The notes under the pieces were generated by a model, which was not told where the DNA came from, did no database searches, and saw only the letters and a program-made list of their open reading frames with translations. This document shows, piece after piece, positions 9,010-16,820 of a stretch of DNA of 64,000 bases. The translations under genes and the position numbers were made by a program. Position 1 is the stretch's first letter. Every line of letters starts with the position of its first letter. The DNA comes from Paraburkholderia eburnea (GTDB lineage: Bacteria; Pseudomonadota; Gammaproteobacteria; Burkholderiales; Burkholderiaceae): the NCBI RefSeq assembly GCF_002917095.1, contig NZ_PQGA01000010.1, positions 124,001 to 188,000 of the forward strand, written 5' to 3'.

Positions 9010-9352
9010 GGAAATTCTCCTAGTCGGGCGATTAGCCCGTTACAAGCCATAATGACTGCGGCGGAAGCCTGGGTTCATTGCTGGCCGCCTCAGTAAAGGT
9101 TGACGGCGTGGGTGCAAAAAACTTGAGGGAGACGAGCAAACTATCGAGACCTCTTTTGCAACACGCAAAAAAACCTGCTGCGCACCGCTGGTTTTCTGCA
9201 TGCAGCCGGGTTGCCGGGCACGTTCTCCCTCTTGCCAGTTTGTTTACGGCAGGACCGGCGCATGGTTTAGCGCAATTTCCTCAGGTCGCTGCAGCCATGC
9301 ACAAGCCGGCGTATCCTCGATGGTTCCGCTCTCGCCCTACTTTGGAGACATC
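9010..9352. other. Divergent intergenic region, fliC / aldo-keto reductase
   Basis: 343 bp between the two divergent starts. It holds the sigma-28 promoter of fliC (9100-9126) and a leader of about 84 nt with a small GGGCGATTAGCCC hairpin near 9026-9038. On the plus side a GGAG ribosome-binding site lies just before the reductase ATG. No other gene is visible. Confidence 0.7.
9100..9126 (-). promoter_or_regulatory. Sigma-28 (FliA) promoter of fliC
   Basis: On the minus strand: TCAAGTTT-N11-GCCGTCAA (-35 at 9119-9126, -10 at 9100-9107). The enteric FliA consensus is TAAAGTTT-N11-GCCGATAA. Position and spacing fit a class-3 flagellin promoter. Confidence 0.85.
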
Positions 9353-10294
9353 ATGGAACAACGCAGGATCGGCACTTCTTCCTTGCAGGTCGCACCGCTC
9401 ATGTTCGGCGGCAACGTGTTCGGCTGGACCGCCGACGAGGCCACCTCGTTCTCGATCCTCGACGCCTTCGTCGACGAGGGCCTGAATTTCATCGATACGG
9501 CGGACGTGTATTCCGCATGGGTGCCGGGCAACCAGGGCGGCGAATCGGAAACCATCATCGGCAAGTGGCTCGCGAAGACCGGCAAGCGCGACAAGGTGGT
9601 GATCGCAACCAAAGTCGCCAAGAGCGCGCATCGGCCCGGACTGTCGGCGGCCAATATCGCCGCGGCGGTGGAAGATTCGCTGCGCCGCCTGCAGACCGAT
9701 TACCTCGACGTCTATTTCTCGCACGAAGACGATCAAAAGGTGCCGCTCGAAGAAACGCTCGGCGCGTACCAGAAGCTGATCGAGGCGGGCAAGGTGCGCG
9801 TGGCGGGCGCGTCGAACTACACGGGCGCGCGCATCGAAGAGGCGCTGGCGCTTGCCCACAAGAGCGGCCTGCCCGCGTATCAGATCGTGCAGCCCGAATA
9901 CAACCTCTATGACCGTGCCGCCTACGAGGCCGATATCGAGCCGGTGGCGCTCGCGCAGAAGATCGCGGTCGTGCCCTATTACAGCCTGGCGAGCGGCTTC
10001 CTGTCGGGCAAATACCGCTCGCGCGAGGATCTGGCCAAGAGCGCGCGCGGTTCGCGCGTGGAGAAATATCTGGACCATCGCGGCATCCGCATCCTTGCGG
10101 CGCTCGATTTCGTGGCGCAGCGCCACGGCAGCACGCTCGCGGCGGTGGCGCTCGCATGGCTGATCGCCCGGCCCAGCATCACGGCGCCGATCGCCAGCGC
10201 AACATCGCTCGAACAACTCGACAGCCTGGCGGCTGCGGTGCATCTGAAGCTCGATCCCGCCGATATTCAGGCGCTCAACGACGCCAGTGCATGA
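9353..10294 (+). CDS. Aldo/keto reductase family protein
   Basis: A 313-residue NADPH-dependent oxidoreductase of the (beta/alpha)8 aldo/keto reductase superfamily. Starting at the ATG with a GGAG site 8 nt upstream gives MEQRRIGTSSLQVAPLMFGG, the usual AKR N-terminus. The tetrad is visible: Asp and Tyr in FIDTADVYSAW (near 47-52), Lys in VIATKVAK, and His in YLDVYFSHEDD. Closest in pattern to the AKR11/12-like general stress or auxin-induced type. The substrate cannot be predicted. It is divergent from fliC and apparently monocistronic, with a small hairpin and T-run 130 bp downstream. It has no obvious link to motility. Confidence 0.93.
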   Translation: MEQRRIGTSSLQVAPLMFGGNVFGWTADEATSFSILDAFVDEGLNFIDTADVYSAWVPGNQGGESETIIGKWLAKTGKRDKVVIATKVAKSAHRPGLSAANIAAAVEDSLRRLQTDYLDVYFSHEDDQKVPLEETLGAYQKLIEAGKVRVAGASNYTGARIEEALALAHKSGLPAYQIVQPEYNLYDRAAYEADIEPVALAQKIAVVPYYSLASGFLSGKYRSREDLAKSARGSRVEKYLDHRGIRILAALDFVAQRHGSTLAAVALAWLIARPSITAPIASATSLEQLDSLAAAVHLKLDPADIQALNDASA

Positions 10295-10710
10295 CGGGGA
10301 CCGATCAGTTCGGGATGGGTTTAGCGCGGGCAGGACGGCGCTAACCCAGGACTCCTGAAGGTGCGTGGCGCGCGCTCAGGCCGCGAGCGCCACGCAAGTG
10401 TCTGAAGCGACACGAGAAACCCCTGGTCGCCAGGATTTTTTCCTGATATCATTGAGAGTGAATTGAGATCTTTGCCTGTTTTGTTGCCGTGTTCGTTACT
10501 GTTGGCGGCCGCAAACCGGCGGTCAGGCGTGTTGCTGCAAGGTCAACCTGGCCGCGTTCCGCTGTGAACCCCCTACTTCTCTTTTCCGGCCTCCGTGGCC
10601 GCCTTGCCTCTCGTTACACCCCCACGTTGGTGAACGACCGGAGGGCCGGTGCGTGAACGCCTTTGTGTTTACGCCTTTGTACCGTATCAAGTGATTGAGT
10701 TAGGACATAC
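10295..10710. other. Intergenic region upstream of rpsU
   Basis: 416 bp without a convincing gene. It contains the reductase terminator near 10422-10441, an AT-richer stretch at 10435-10500 that probably carries the rpsU promoter (no clear -35/-10 pair could be fixed), and a leader with a CCGGAGGGCCGG hairpin at 10639-10650. A GAGTTAGGACATAC ribosome-binding region precedes rpsU. Confidence 0.6.
10422..10441 (+). terminator. Probable terminator of the aldo/keto reductase gene
   Basis: CCTGG-TCG-CCAGG, a 5-bp stem, is followed by ATTTTTT. The stem is short but GC-rich and the T-run is good. It lies 128 bp after the stop codon. Confidence 0.5.
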
Positions 10711-10923
10711 ATGACGACGATTCTCCTGAAGGAAAACGAGCCGTTCGAAGTGGCAATCCGCCGCTTCCGCCGCGCAATTGAAAAGAACGGCCTGATCGCA
10801 GAACTGCGTGAGCGCCAATCGTACGAAAAGCCGACGGCTGTTCGTAAGCGTAAGAAGGCAGCTGCAGTCAAGCGTCTGCACAAGCGTCTGCGTAGCCAGA
10901 TGCTGCCGAAGAAGCTCCACTAA
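10711..10923 (+). CDS. rpsU: 30S ribosomal protein S21
   Basis: A 70-residue basic protein, component of the 30S subunit and needed for efficient initiation on mRNAs. The sequence MTTILLKENEPFEVAIRRF, the internal RRAIEKNGLIAELRERQSYEKP and the Lys/Arg-rich C-terminus (RKRKKAAAVKRLHKRLRS) are the classic bacterial bS21 pattern, and the length is normal. Burkholderiaceae often have more than one S21 copy. It is followed at once by a strong terminator, so it is transcribed alone, not in the rpsU-dnaG-rpoD operon of enterics. Confidence 0.97.
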   Translation: MTTILLKENEPFEVAIRRFRRAIEKNGLIAELRERQSYEKPTAVRKRKKAAAVKRLHKRLRSQMLPKKLH

Positions 10924-10945
10924 GAGCCGCTTCAGCTTCCGCCAG

Positions 10946-10982
10946 ACGGCGGCGCATGCTTCGAAAGAAGCTGCGCCGCCGT
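10946..10982 (+). terminator. Strong terminator after rpsU
   Basis: ACGGCGGCGCA pairs with TGCGCCGCCGT and an inner GCTTC-GAAA-GAAGC extends the stem, with a single bulged T; TTTGCATTT follows. It starts 23 bp after the rpsU stop codon. It could also stop the minus-strand gene at 11021. Confidence 0.8.
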
Positions 10983-11020
10983 TTGCATTTCTGCGGTGGT
11001 TTTCGCGAGCATGGCTGGGC

Positions 11021-11470
11021 TCAGGCGGCGTCCAGAAGGCGTTGCGGCGAGAGCCTGAATTGCGCGGCGATGGAAAGTAGACGCTCGCGCCATTCCCATA
11101 CGCCGAATACGTCGTGGACGTTCTGCAGGCAACTCAGCAGATTGACGGTGTGGGGATCGTAGATGTTGACATGGGCGCGAAGCAGCGCCTTTCTGAGCGC
11201 GGCGACGCCCACGTCCATGTACGCGGGCACGTCGCTCGCATCGCGCGCGATGTAGCGCACGGGAATGCCTTCCATCGCGCTCGTGTAGTCGCGCGGGCGG
11301 ATTAAATTGCCGACCGGGCAGCCGCCGTAGTTATGCAGACCGCCGCCGCTATAACCGCCTCGATAGGCACCGCCGCCGCGCGGCAGCAACGCCGCGCTAC
11401 CCTGTCCGAACAGATGCGCCACGGCGCGGTCGAAGATTTCCTGATGGGTCAGGAAGTGTACGTTTTTCAT
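11021..11470 (-). CDS. Hypothetical protein with Gly/Tyr-rich segment
   Basis: 149 residues, not recognised. No signal peptide or membrane segment. After an N-terminal HQEIFDRAVAHLF helix there is a Gly/Tyr-rich stretch (about 31-50, with GGAYRGGYSGGG) leading into NYGGCPVGNLI, and then a helical C-terminal half with HTVNLLSCLQNVHDVFGVWEWRERLLSIA. The latter resembles small Burkholderia proteins of unknown function in which a Cys/His-containing helical region is conserved. The ATG at 11470 has a GGGGG run upstream. It stands alone between rpsU and tag on the minus strand. It shows normal codon bias (high GC at third positions), so it is probably a real gene. Confidence 0.7.
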   Translation of the reverse strand: MKNVHFLTHQEIFDRAVAHLFGQGSAALLPRGGGAYRGGYSGGGLHNYGGCPVGNLIRPRDYTSAMEGIPVRYIARDASDVPAYMDVGVAALRKALLRAHVNIYDPHTVNLLSCLQNVHDVFGVWEWRERLLSIAAQFRLSPQRLLDAA

Positions 11471-11768
11471 GTTGGCCCCCTGCGCATGGCACAGCGGTTA
11501 GGTCTCCCCGGACACGCCGCACGCCTTCCGGCGCGCTCCCCGTTCCGCGTCCTGTCGCGGCCGTCCTGCTGCGTTGACCCCGGACGCATCCGTTATCAGT
11601 TATATCGGCGCGCCATGGGAAAACCGTTGGGCCGCGCACCCAGCCAGCGAGAAACCGACGCGAACTGATTCACGCGCGATCGGGCAGCCAACGCGCCGCG
11701 CCTTGATGCGCAAGGGTGGGCGACGCGCGAACCGTCTCGCCTGGGACTTTCCCGGACCGTACGCTGCT

Positions 11769-12386
11769 TCAGGCGCCTTGCGTCGCGCGAGGCTTGCTTT
11801 TGCCTTTCGCTTTCGCCTTGCCGAGCGCTGCGCATGTCTTGCGGCAGGAGCAGTCGCGCTGGTGGTCGTTGACCATGCCCACGGCCTGCATGAACGCATA
11901 GCAGATCGTGGTGCCGACAAATTTGCAGCCATACTTCTTGAGCGCTTTGCTCAGCGCGTCCGACACCTCGGTGGATGCGGGCGCGTTGAGGTACGACTCC
12001 AGATCGCTTTGCAGCGGTGTGTCGTTGACGAACGACCAGACAAACGCCGCAAGCGAGCCATGCTCCGCCTGGATCTGCTGGACGGCGCGCGCGTTGAGAA
12101 TCGTGGATTCGATCTTGCCGCGGTGGCGCACGATCGACGCGTCCTCCACGAGTTTTTCGACCTGTTTCGGCGTGAACCGCGCGACCTTGTCGATATCGAA
12201 ATTGGCGAAGGCACGCCGGTAGCCTTCGCGCTTGTTGAGGATGGTCGACCACGACAGCCCGGCCTGCGCGCCTTCCAGCACGAGCATTTCGAAGAGGTGC
12301 CGGTCGTCGCGCGACGGCACGCCCCACTCCTCGTCGTGGTATTGCGCGAGGGCTTCGCTTGTGGCCCAGCTACAGCGTTGTGTCAC
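11769..12386 (-). CDS. tag: DNA-3-methyladenine glycosylase I
   Basis: 205 residues from a GTG start with an AGGAG site 7 nt upstream. The enzyme removes 3-methyladenine from alkylated DNA in base excision repair. The N-terminal QRCSWATSEALAQYHDEEWGVP matches the Tag family (Zn-binding Cys and His plus the YHDxEWG motif), as do LVLEGAQAGLSWSTILNKR and the C-terminal GMVNDHQRDCSC that supplies the other zinc ligands. A Lys/Ala-rich tail (ALGKAKAKGKSK) extends beyond the zinc site. An in-frame extension to 12506 exists, but the GTG fits both the family length and the ribosome-binding site. Divergent from the sugar kinase gene. Confidence 0.93.
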   Translation of the reverse strand: MTQRCSWATSEALAQYHDEEWGVPSRDDRHLFEMLVLEGAQAGLSWSTILNKREGYRRAFANFDIDKVARFTPKQVEKLVEDASIVRHRGKIESTILNARAVQQIQAEHGSLAAFVWSFVNDTPLQSDLESYLNAPASTEVSDALSKALKKYGCKFVGTTICYAFMQAVGMVNDHQRDCSCRKTCAALGKAKAKGKSKPRATQGA

Positions 12387-12567
12387 GTTGATTCTCCTGG
12401 CGGTATCGCAATCGAGCCTCGCAAGAATAGCGGATCGTCGGCGCGCCGCCACCTGGCCATCCGGCCAATTGTGCGAATGGCGCCGAGCCGTTAGTCTCTG
12501 CGGCACGGTTCGGTCTTCAACCGCTTTTTCAACCGCGTTTTCAACGTTGCTTACAGTCCCTCACATC

Positions 12568-13464
12568 ATGCAGACATATTCCTGGTTGATCGGCGTCGAC
12601 GGCGGCGGCACGGGCACGCGCGTCGCGCTCGGCGACGCGCAGGGCAAGGAACTCGCGCGCGCCGCCGCTGGCCCGTCGGGGCTGGGGCTCGGCATCGAAC
12701 GCGCCTGGCAGTCGATCGAGGAAGGCGCACGCGCCGCGTTCGAGCGGGCCGGCGTCGCGTTCGACTGGTCGCAATGCGTGCTCGGCTGCGGCCTCGCGGG
12801 CGTGAACAATCCCGACTGGCTCGCGGCATTTCGCGCCGCTGCGCCCCCCGTGGCGGGGCTCGCGGTCGAAAGCGACGCCTATACGACACTGCTCGGCGCG
12901 CACGGTGGCGACCCCGGCGTGGTCGTGGCGCTCGGCACGGGCAGCATCGCGGCGGCGCTCGATGCGTCGGGGGCATGTCATATCGCGGGCGGCTTTGGTT
13001 TTCCTTCCGGCGATGAAGCGAGCGGCGCATGGTTCGGCCTGCGCGCGATCGTCTGGGCGCAGCAGTCGCTCGATGGGCGCGTCGCGCCCGATGCGCTTTC
13101 GCAGGCCTTGCTCGCACACACGGGCGCGAGCGATCGCGACAGCCTGATCGTCTGGCTGTGCGCGGCCAATCAGACCGCCTATGCGAGCCTCGCGCCTGTG
13201 GTGCTCGCGCATCGCGACCATCCGTTTGTCGCGAAGTTGCTTGCGGAAGCTGGCGAGGCGGTCGCGCGCATGATTTCGGCGCTCGATCCTGCTGCCGCGC
13301 TGCCGGTGGCGCTAGCTGGCGGTCTGGGTCAACCGCTGCGCGAGTGGGTGCCGCAGGCCGTGCGCGAGCGCTTGCGCGCGCCGCTCGCGGACTCGGCAAG
13401 CGGCGCCTTGCGGCTGGCGCGGCGCGCCGCCCAACGAAAGCGCGAGGGCATCGATGGCGCGTGA
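12568..13464 (+). CDS. BadF/BadG/BcrA/BcrD-type ATPase, probable N-acetylglucosamine kinase
   Basis: 298 residues of the ASKHA (hexokinase/actin/Hsp70) fold. The start MQTYSWLIGVDGGGTGTRVAL carries the phosphate-1 loop (DGGGTGTR), and VVVALGTGSIAAAL the phosphate-2 region. CGLAGVNNPDW and GGFGFPSGDEASGAWFGLRA match bacterial GlcNAc/glucosamine kinases of the BadF family, which phosphorylate amino sugars from cell-wall or chitin turnover. No nag genes adjoin, so the sugar is inferred from family. It is followed 94 bp later by the HAD phosphatase gene, possibly co-transcribed. Confidence 0.85.
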   Translation: MQTYSWLIGVDGGGTGTRVALGDAQGKELARAAAGPSGLGLGIERAWQSIEEGARAAFERAGVAFDWSQCVLGCGLAGVNNPDWLAAFRAAAPPVAGLAVESDAYTTLLGAHGGDPGVVVALGTGSIAAALDASGACHIAGGFGFPSGDEASGAWFGLRAIVWAQQSLDGRVAPDALSQALLAHTGASDRDSLIVWLCAANQTAYASLAPVVLAHRDHPFVAKLLAEAGEAVARMISALDPAAALPVALAGGLGQPLREWVPQAVRERLRAPLADSASGALRLARRAAQRKREGIDGA

Positions 13465-13558
13465 CGCATGGGCGACGGGTCGGCCGGCAATCCCGACAAC
13501 ACGGCTGAAGTCGCCGGATGCTAGCATTGACGGTTTCCCGCTAGCCGCCTGAACTGCC

Positions 13559-14383
13559 ATGTACAAGGTCATTGCCACCGATCTCGACGGAACGTTGCTC
13601 AACGCCGACCATCAACTGGACCCGTTCACGGTTGCCACGCTCACTAAGCTCGATGCGCAGGGCCTGAAGTTCATCATCGCCACGGGCCGCCATTACAGCG
13701 ACGTGGCCGGCATTCGCGACATCCTCGGCATTCCCGCGTATCTCATTACATCGAACGGCGCGCGCGTGCACGGTCCCGACGACGCGCTGATTCACGCGAG
13801 CAATCTTCCCGAGCCGATGGTGCGCCGCCTCGTCGCGCCGGACACGGTGGGCGAACATGGCCGCGTGATTGTGAGTCTCTACACCGACACGGAATGGTTC
13901 ATCGACCGCGACGCGCCCGAACTGCTCGCGTTCCATCAGGATTCGGGCTTCACGTACCGCGTGACCGGGGATCTGGGCGCGCTGGGCGGCGCGGGCATCG
14001 CCAAGGCGCTTTACATTGGCGAGCCGGCCGATCTCGCGCATGTCGAGGGGAGCCTCACGCGTGAATTCGGCGATGCGCTCTATATCACTTACTCGCTGCC
14101 CGATTGTCTGGAAGTGATGGTCGCGGGCGTGTCGAAGGGCCGCGCGCTGCGCGTCGTGCTCGATCGCCTCAATCTGGACGCCGCACGTTGCGTGGCGTTC
14201 GGCGACAACATGAACGACATCGACCTGCTGGAAACGGCGGGCCATCCGTTCATGATGAACAATGCGAATCCGCTGCTGATCGAGCGCCTGCCCAGGGTGC
14301 CGCGCATCGGCAACAACTTCGAGGCGGGCGTCGCGCATCACCTGCGCAAGCTGTTTGCGATCGACGACGAGATCGCCGGTTGA
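13559..14383 (+). CDS. Cof-type HAD-IIB family phosphatase
   Basis: 274 residues. The HAD motif I nucleophile is DLDGTLL at about 8-14, motif II is the ITSNGA segment near 62, and motif III/IV lies in VSKGRALRVVL and FGDNMNDIDLL, all as in the Cof/YbjI/YidA group of sugar-phosphate or FMN phosphatases. The cap is of the C2B type judged by length. Substrates of this group are broad (phosphosugars, pyridoxal phosphate, FMN), so none is assigned. It follows the sugar kinase on the same strand and ends 33 bp from the convergent phosphatase gene. Confidence 0.9.
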   Translation: MYKVIATDLDGTLLNADHQLDPFTVATLTKLDAQGLKFIIATGRHYSDVAGIRDILGIPAYLITSNGARVHGPDDALIHASNLPEPMVRRLVAPDTVGEHGRVIVSLYTDTEWFIDRDAPELLAFHQDSGFTYRVTGDLGALGGAGIAKALYIGEPADLAHVEGSLTREFGDALYITYSLPDCLEVMVAGVSKGRALRVVLDRLNLDAARCVAFGDNMNDIDLLETAGHPFMMNNANPLLIERLPRVPRIGNNFEAGVAHHLRKLFAIDDEIAG

Positions 14384-14416
14384 GTGGGGAATGAGCGCCG
14401 ATCGGGCGCTGCGTAA

Positions 14417-15112
14417 TTACTGCGCGGGCGGCTTCGGCGCCGGCAATCCCGCGCACGGGCACTCGTCGCTCACGCTGTCCAGGTCTTCGCGATCGTGACT
14501 GAAGCGCACGCGGGGCGTGCCGCTGCTCCAGTCGACGCGCACGACGTAGATGCTGTCGAAATCCGCGCTCTTCCATTTGGGCACGTCGGACGCCGACCCG
14601 CCGTGCTCCGCGACGATCTTGCGCACCATCGCCTCGATCTCGCGATGTTCCCAGCCGATCAGCACGATACGGTTGCGCCAGGACGGATCGAGCAGCGTCT
14701 TCTCCAGCGCGTCGGTGTGGGAGTGGCCGTAGGGCGTCTGGATTGGCAGTCCGAACTGGATCGCCGTGGGCTCGACGGTCGCGAGCGGACGCACGTAGTA
14801 ATAAGCGTGGCCGCGATCGTCTTTCTGCTCGCCGGGGTCTGGCGCGTAGACCGCGTCGGGTTTGCCGTATTTCGCGGCGATCACGGCGGGCAACGCCAGC
14901 GCCCGGTTCAAGCCCTTGCAGTCGAGCTGGCCGAGTCCTGCGTCGGGCTTTTCGCCGTGGCGCACAAAGATCAGCGTTGCGAGATCCGACGTGTCCGAAG
15001 CGGTGGCGGCGTGGACCCCGCTCGCGCCTGCGAGGAACCCGCCCGTCGCGGCGAACAGTTGCGCTGCGAGCGTCACGGTGAAGCGGCCCAGCCTGTGTCG
15101 TGAATGCTTCAT
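14417..15112 (-). CDS. Secreted histidine-phosphatase superfamily protein
   Basis: 231 residues with an N-terminal signal peptide (basic MKHSRHRLGRF, hydrophobic VTLAAQLFAATGGFLAGASG, cleavage near VHAA). The RHGE motif in LIFVRHGEKPD is the phospho-accepting histidine of branch-1 histidine phosphatases; a second histidine is in VLIGWEHREIEAMV. The central region contains DAVYAPDPGEQKDDRGHAY. It probably acts in the periplasm on small phosphorylated compounds. Its substrate is unknown. It faces the HAD phosphatase gene tail to tail. Confidence 0.8.
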   Translation of the reverse strand: MKHSRHRLGRFTVTLAAQLFAATGGFLAGASGVHAATASDTSDLATLIFVRHGEKPDAGLGQLDCKGLNRALALPAVIAAKYGKPDAVYAPDPGEQKDDRGHAYYYVRPLATVEPTAIQFGLPIQTPYGHSHTDALEKTLLDPSWRNRIVLIGWEHREIEAMVRKIVAEHGGSASDVPKWKSADFDSIYVVRVDWSSGTPRVRFSHDREDLDSVSDECPCAGLPAPKPPAQ

Positions 15113-15231
15113 GCCGTGCGCCTTGCCTGAAAGTTGGAGGGTGCGCCGATTCTAGCAGCGGCGCCGATCTCGCCGACGCGACGCCCGCACGCTGGCGGGC
15201 CTGCCCGTGCGTACCGCGAGCGCCAATAGAA

Positions 15232-15251
15232 ACGGGCGCCGAAGCGCCCGT
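15232..15251 (-). terminator. Terminator downstream of aqpZ
   Basis: ACGGGCGC-CGAA-GCGCCCGT, an 8-bp perfect stem with a tetraloop. On the minus strand it is followed by TTCTATTGG, a modest U-tract. It starts 24 bp after the aqpZ stop. Confidence 0.6.
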
Positions 15252-15275
15252 ATCCCTTACTCGACACCGCGCGAA

Positions 15276-16022
15276 TTACGCCTTTACGCGCGCCGCCAGT
15301 TCGGCCACGGCTTCGCGGCGGCCGGCGATCAGCGGGTACACCACGCCCGCGATCACGGCACCGATGATCGGCGCGACCCAGAACAGCCAGAGCTGCGAGA
15401 TGGCCTCGCCGCCGACGAACAGCGCCGGGCCCGTCGAACGCGCCGGGTTGACCGAGGTGTTGGTGACCGGGATCGAGATCAGGTGAATGAGCGTGAGGCA
15501 CAGGCCGATGGCGATCGGCGCGAAGCCGGCCGGCGCGCGCACGTCGGTCGCGCCCAGAATCACGAAGAGGAAGAACGCCGTCATCACGACTTCGCAGACG
15601 AATGCCGCCGCGAGCGTGTAGTGGCCCGGCGAGTGGTCGCCGTAGCCGTTGGTGGCGAAGCCGCTCGCCACGAGGTCGAAGCCCGGCTTGCCGGTGGCGA
15701 TGCACGCGAGCACGGCCGCGCCGATCACCGCGCCAATCACCTGCGCGACGATGTACGGCAGCAGATCGCGCGCCGGGAAGCGGCCCGCGACGGTCAGGCC
15801 GACGCTCACCGCCGGATTCAGGTGGCAGCCCGAGATGTGGCCGATGGCGAACGCCATGGTGAGCACGGTCAGGCCGAAGGCGAGCGCTACGCCGACGAAG
15901 CCGATGCCGAGCCCATGAACGGGGCCGGCAAAGCTGGCGGCGAGTACCGCGCTGCCGCAGCCGCCGAGAACCAGCCAGAAGGTGCCGAACATTTCGGCCA
16001 GAAGTCGTTTGGATAAGTGCAT
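15276..16022 (-). CDS. aqpZ: Aquaporin Z, water channel
   Basis: 248 residues, six predicted membrane spans of the MIP family. Both pore half-helix motifs are present: HLNPAVSVG (NPA 1) and SVNPARSTGPAL (NPA 2). ARSTGPA with an aromatic/Arg filter, and N-terminal MLSKRLLAEMFGTFWLVLGGCGSAV in all but the first residues, match AqpZ rather than the glycerol facilitator GlpF (no GLYYD/E-type Asp after the second NPA). It moves water across the inner membrane. It is monocistronic and divergent from the H-NS-like gene across an AT-rich spacer. Confidence 0.95.
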   Translation of the reverse strand: MHLSKRLLAEMFGTFWLVLGGCGSAVLAASFAGPVHGLGIGFVGVALAFGLTVLTMAFAIGHISGCHLNPAVSVGLTVAGRFPARDLLPYIVAQVIGAVIGAAVLACIATGKPGFDLVASGFATNGYGDHSPGHYTLAAAFVCEVVMTAFFLFVILGATDVRAPAGFAPIAIGLCLTLIHLISIPVTNTSVNPARSTGPALFVGGEAISQLWLFWVAPIIGAVIAGVVYPLIAGRREAVAELAARVKA

Positions 16023-16312
16023 GGTTAGACGCCTCGAAAAGTCATTTGACGGGGAGCCGAATAGAGCACCGGCACCGTGAAATGCCAGATTCTAGGGAGT
16101 CGCGAAAAGCATGGGTGTCAAGGATTGTTAATTCTGATGTAATTGTGCTCATTATTGCACCGGATGAGATCCGAATTCCTTAAGCCGGCATTGCGTCCTT
16201 AATCGAGGAAATATCGCGATAAAGCAGTATTAGCAGTGGTTGCTAATTCTGTTATTTACGTCTAATCTGCGATCGAGTCAGTTTGATCGACAATGAAGGC
16301 GGGGAGGGAAAA
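16023..16312. promoter_or_regulatory. AT-rich divergent regulatory region, aqpZ / H-NS-like gene
   Basis: 290 bp, much richer in A+T than its surroundings, especially 16120-16270. It contains a perfect inverted repeat ATTAGCA-N5-TGCTAAT at 16229-16247 and a GTGC-N8-GCAC repeat near 16145-16160. Such AT-rich DNA upstream of an H-NS-type gene is a plausible site for autoregulation. No -35/-10 pair can be fixed with confidence. Confidence 0.5.
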
Positions 16313-16615
16313 ATGTCACAATATTCAGAACTCAAGGCGCAAATCGCCCGGCTGCAGGCCCAGGCCGATGAAGCCCGGCGCACCGAAGTCGCCGATGTCA
16401 TCACCATGATCCGCGAGAAGATCGCCGAATACGGGCTGTCCGCCCAGGATCTCGGTTTTGCCGTCGCGGTTGCCGCCCGGCGCGGGCGACCGCCCAAGAA
16501 GGCGCCGCTGCCGCCGCGCTATCAGGATCCGAAGACCGGCGCGACCTGGAGTGGACGCGGCAAGCCGCCCAAATGGATTGCGGGCAAGAATCGCGAGCGT
16601 TATCTGATCGTTTGA
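16313..16615 (+). CDS. H-NS family nucleoid-associated protein
   Basis: 100 residues, starting at the ATG that follows a GGGGAGGG site. The N-terminal half (MSQYSELKAQIARLQAQADEARRTEVADVITMI) is a coiled-coil oligomerisation segment. The C-terminal half has the Burkholderia H-NS/Bv3F-type DNA-binding motif YQDPKTGATWSGRGKPPKWI, preceded by the AT-hook-like RRGRPPKK. It is expected to bind AT-rich DNA and silence acquired genes. Its own upstream region is strikingly AT-rich, suggesting autoregulation. It is followed by a strong terminator. Confidence 0.93.
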   Translation: MSQYSELKAQIARLQAQADEARRTEVADVITMIREKIAEYGLSAQDLGFAVAVAARRGRPPKKAPLPPRYQDPKTGATWSGRGKPPKWIAGKNRERYLIV

Positions 16616-16670
16616 CGAATGGGCCGCGCAAGCGGCCGCCCGACAGCACGTTGCCGCGCGTATCTATATA

Positions 16671-16700
16671 AAAAGAGCCGCATGACGTAGCGGCTCTTTT
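16671..16700 (+). terminator. Bidirectional terminator after the H-NS-like gene
   Basis: AAAAGAGCCGC and GCGGCTCTTTT form an 11-bp perfect stem with an 8-nt loop. The A-run at 16669-16674 makes it work on the minus strand too, for the GT4 gene that ends at 16821. Confidence 0.85.
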
Positions 16701-16820
16701 ATAAGCAATGGGTAATCGAGCTATATCAGCGTACGCAAACGATTCACGCTGCCCGTTTGTGGTGCTTTTATCTCAAGAATGCCGAATTGATTGCATCGGG
16801 CATGCGCAACCTCATTGGAC

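Noticed and set aside
11574..12494. A 306-codon plus-strand frame over tag
   Set aside because: Arg/Ala-rich shadow; the minus strand encodes a complete Tag with zinc ligands.
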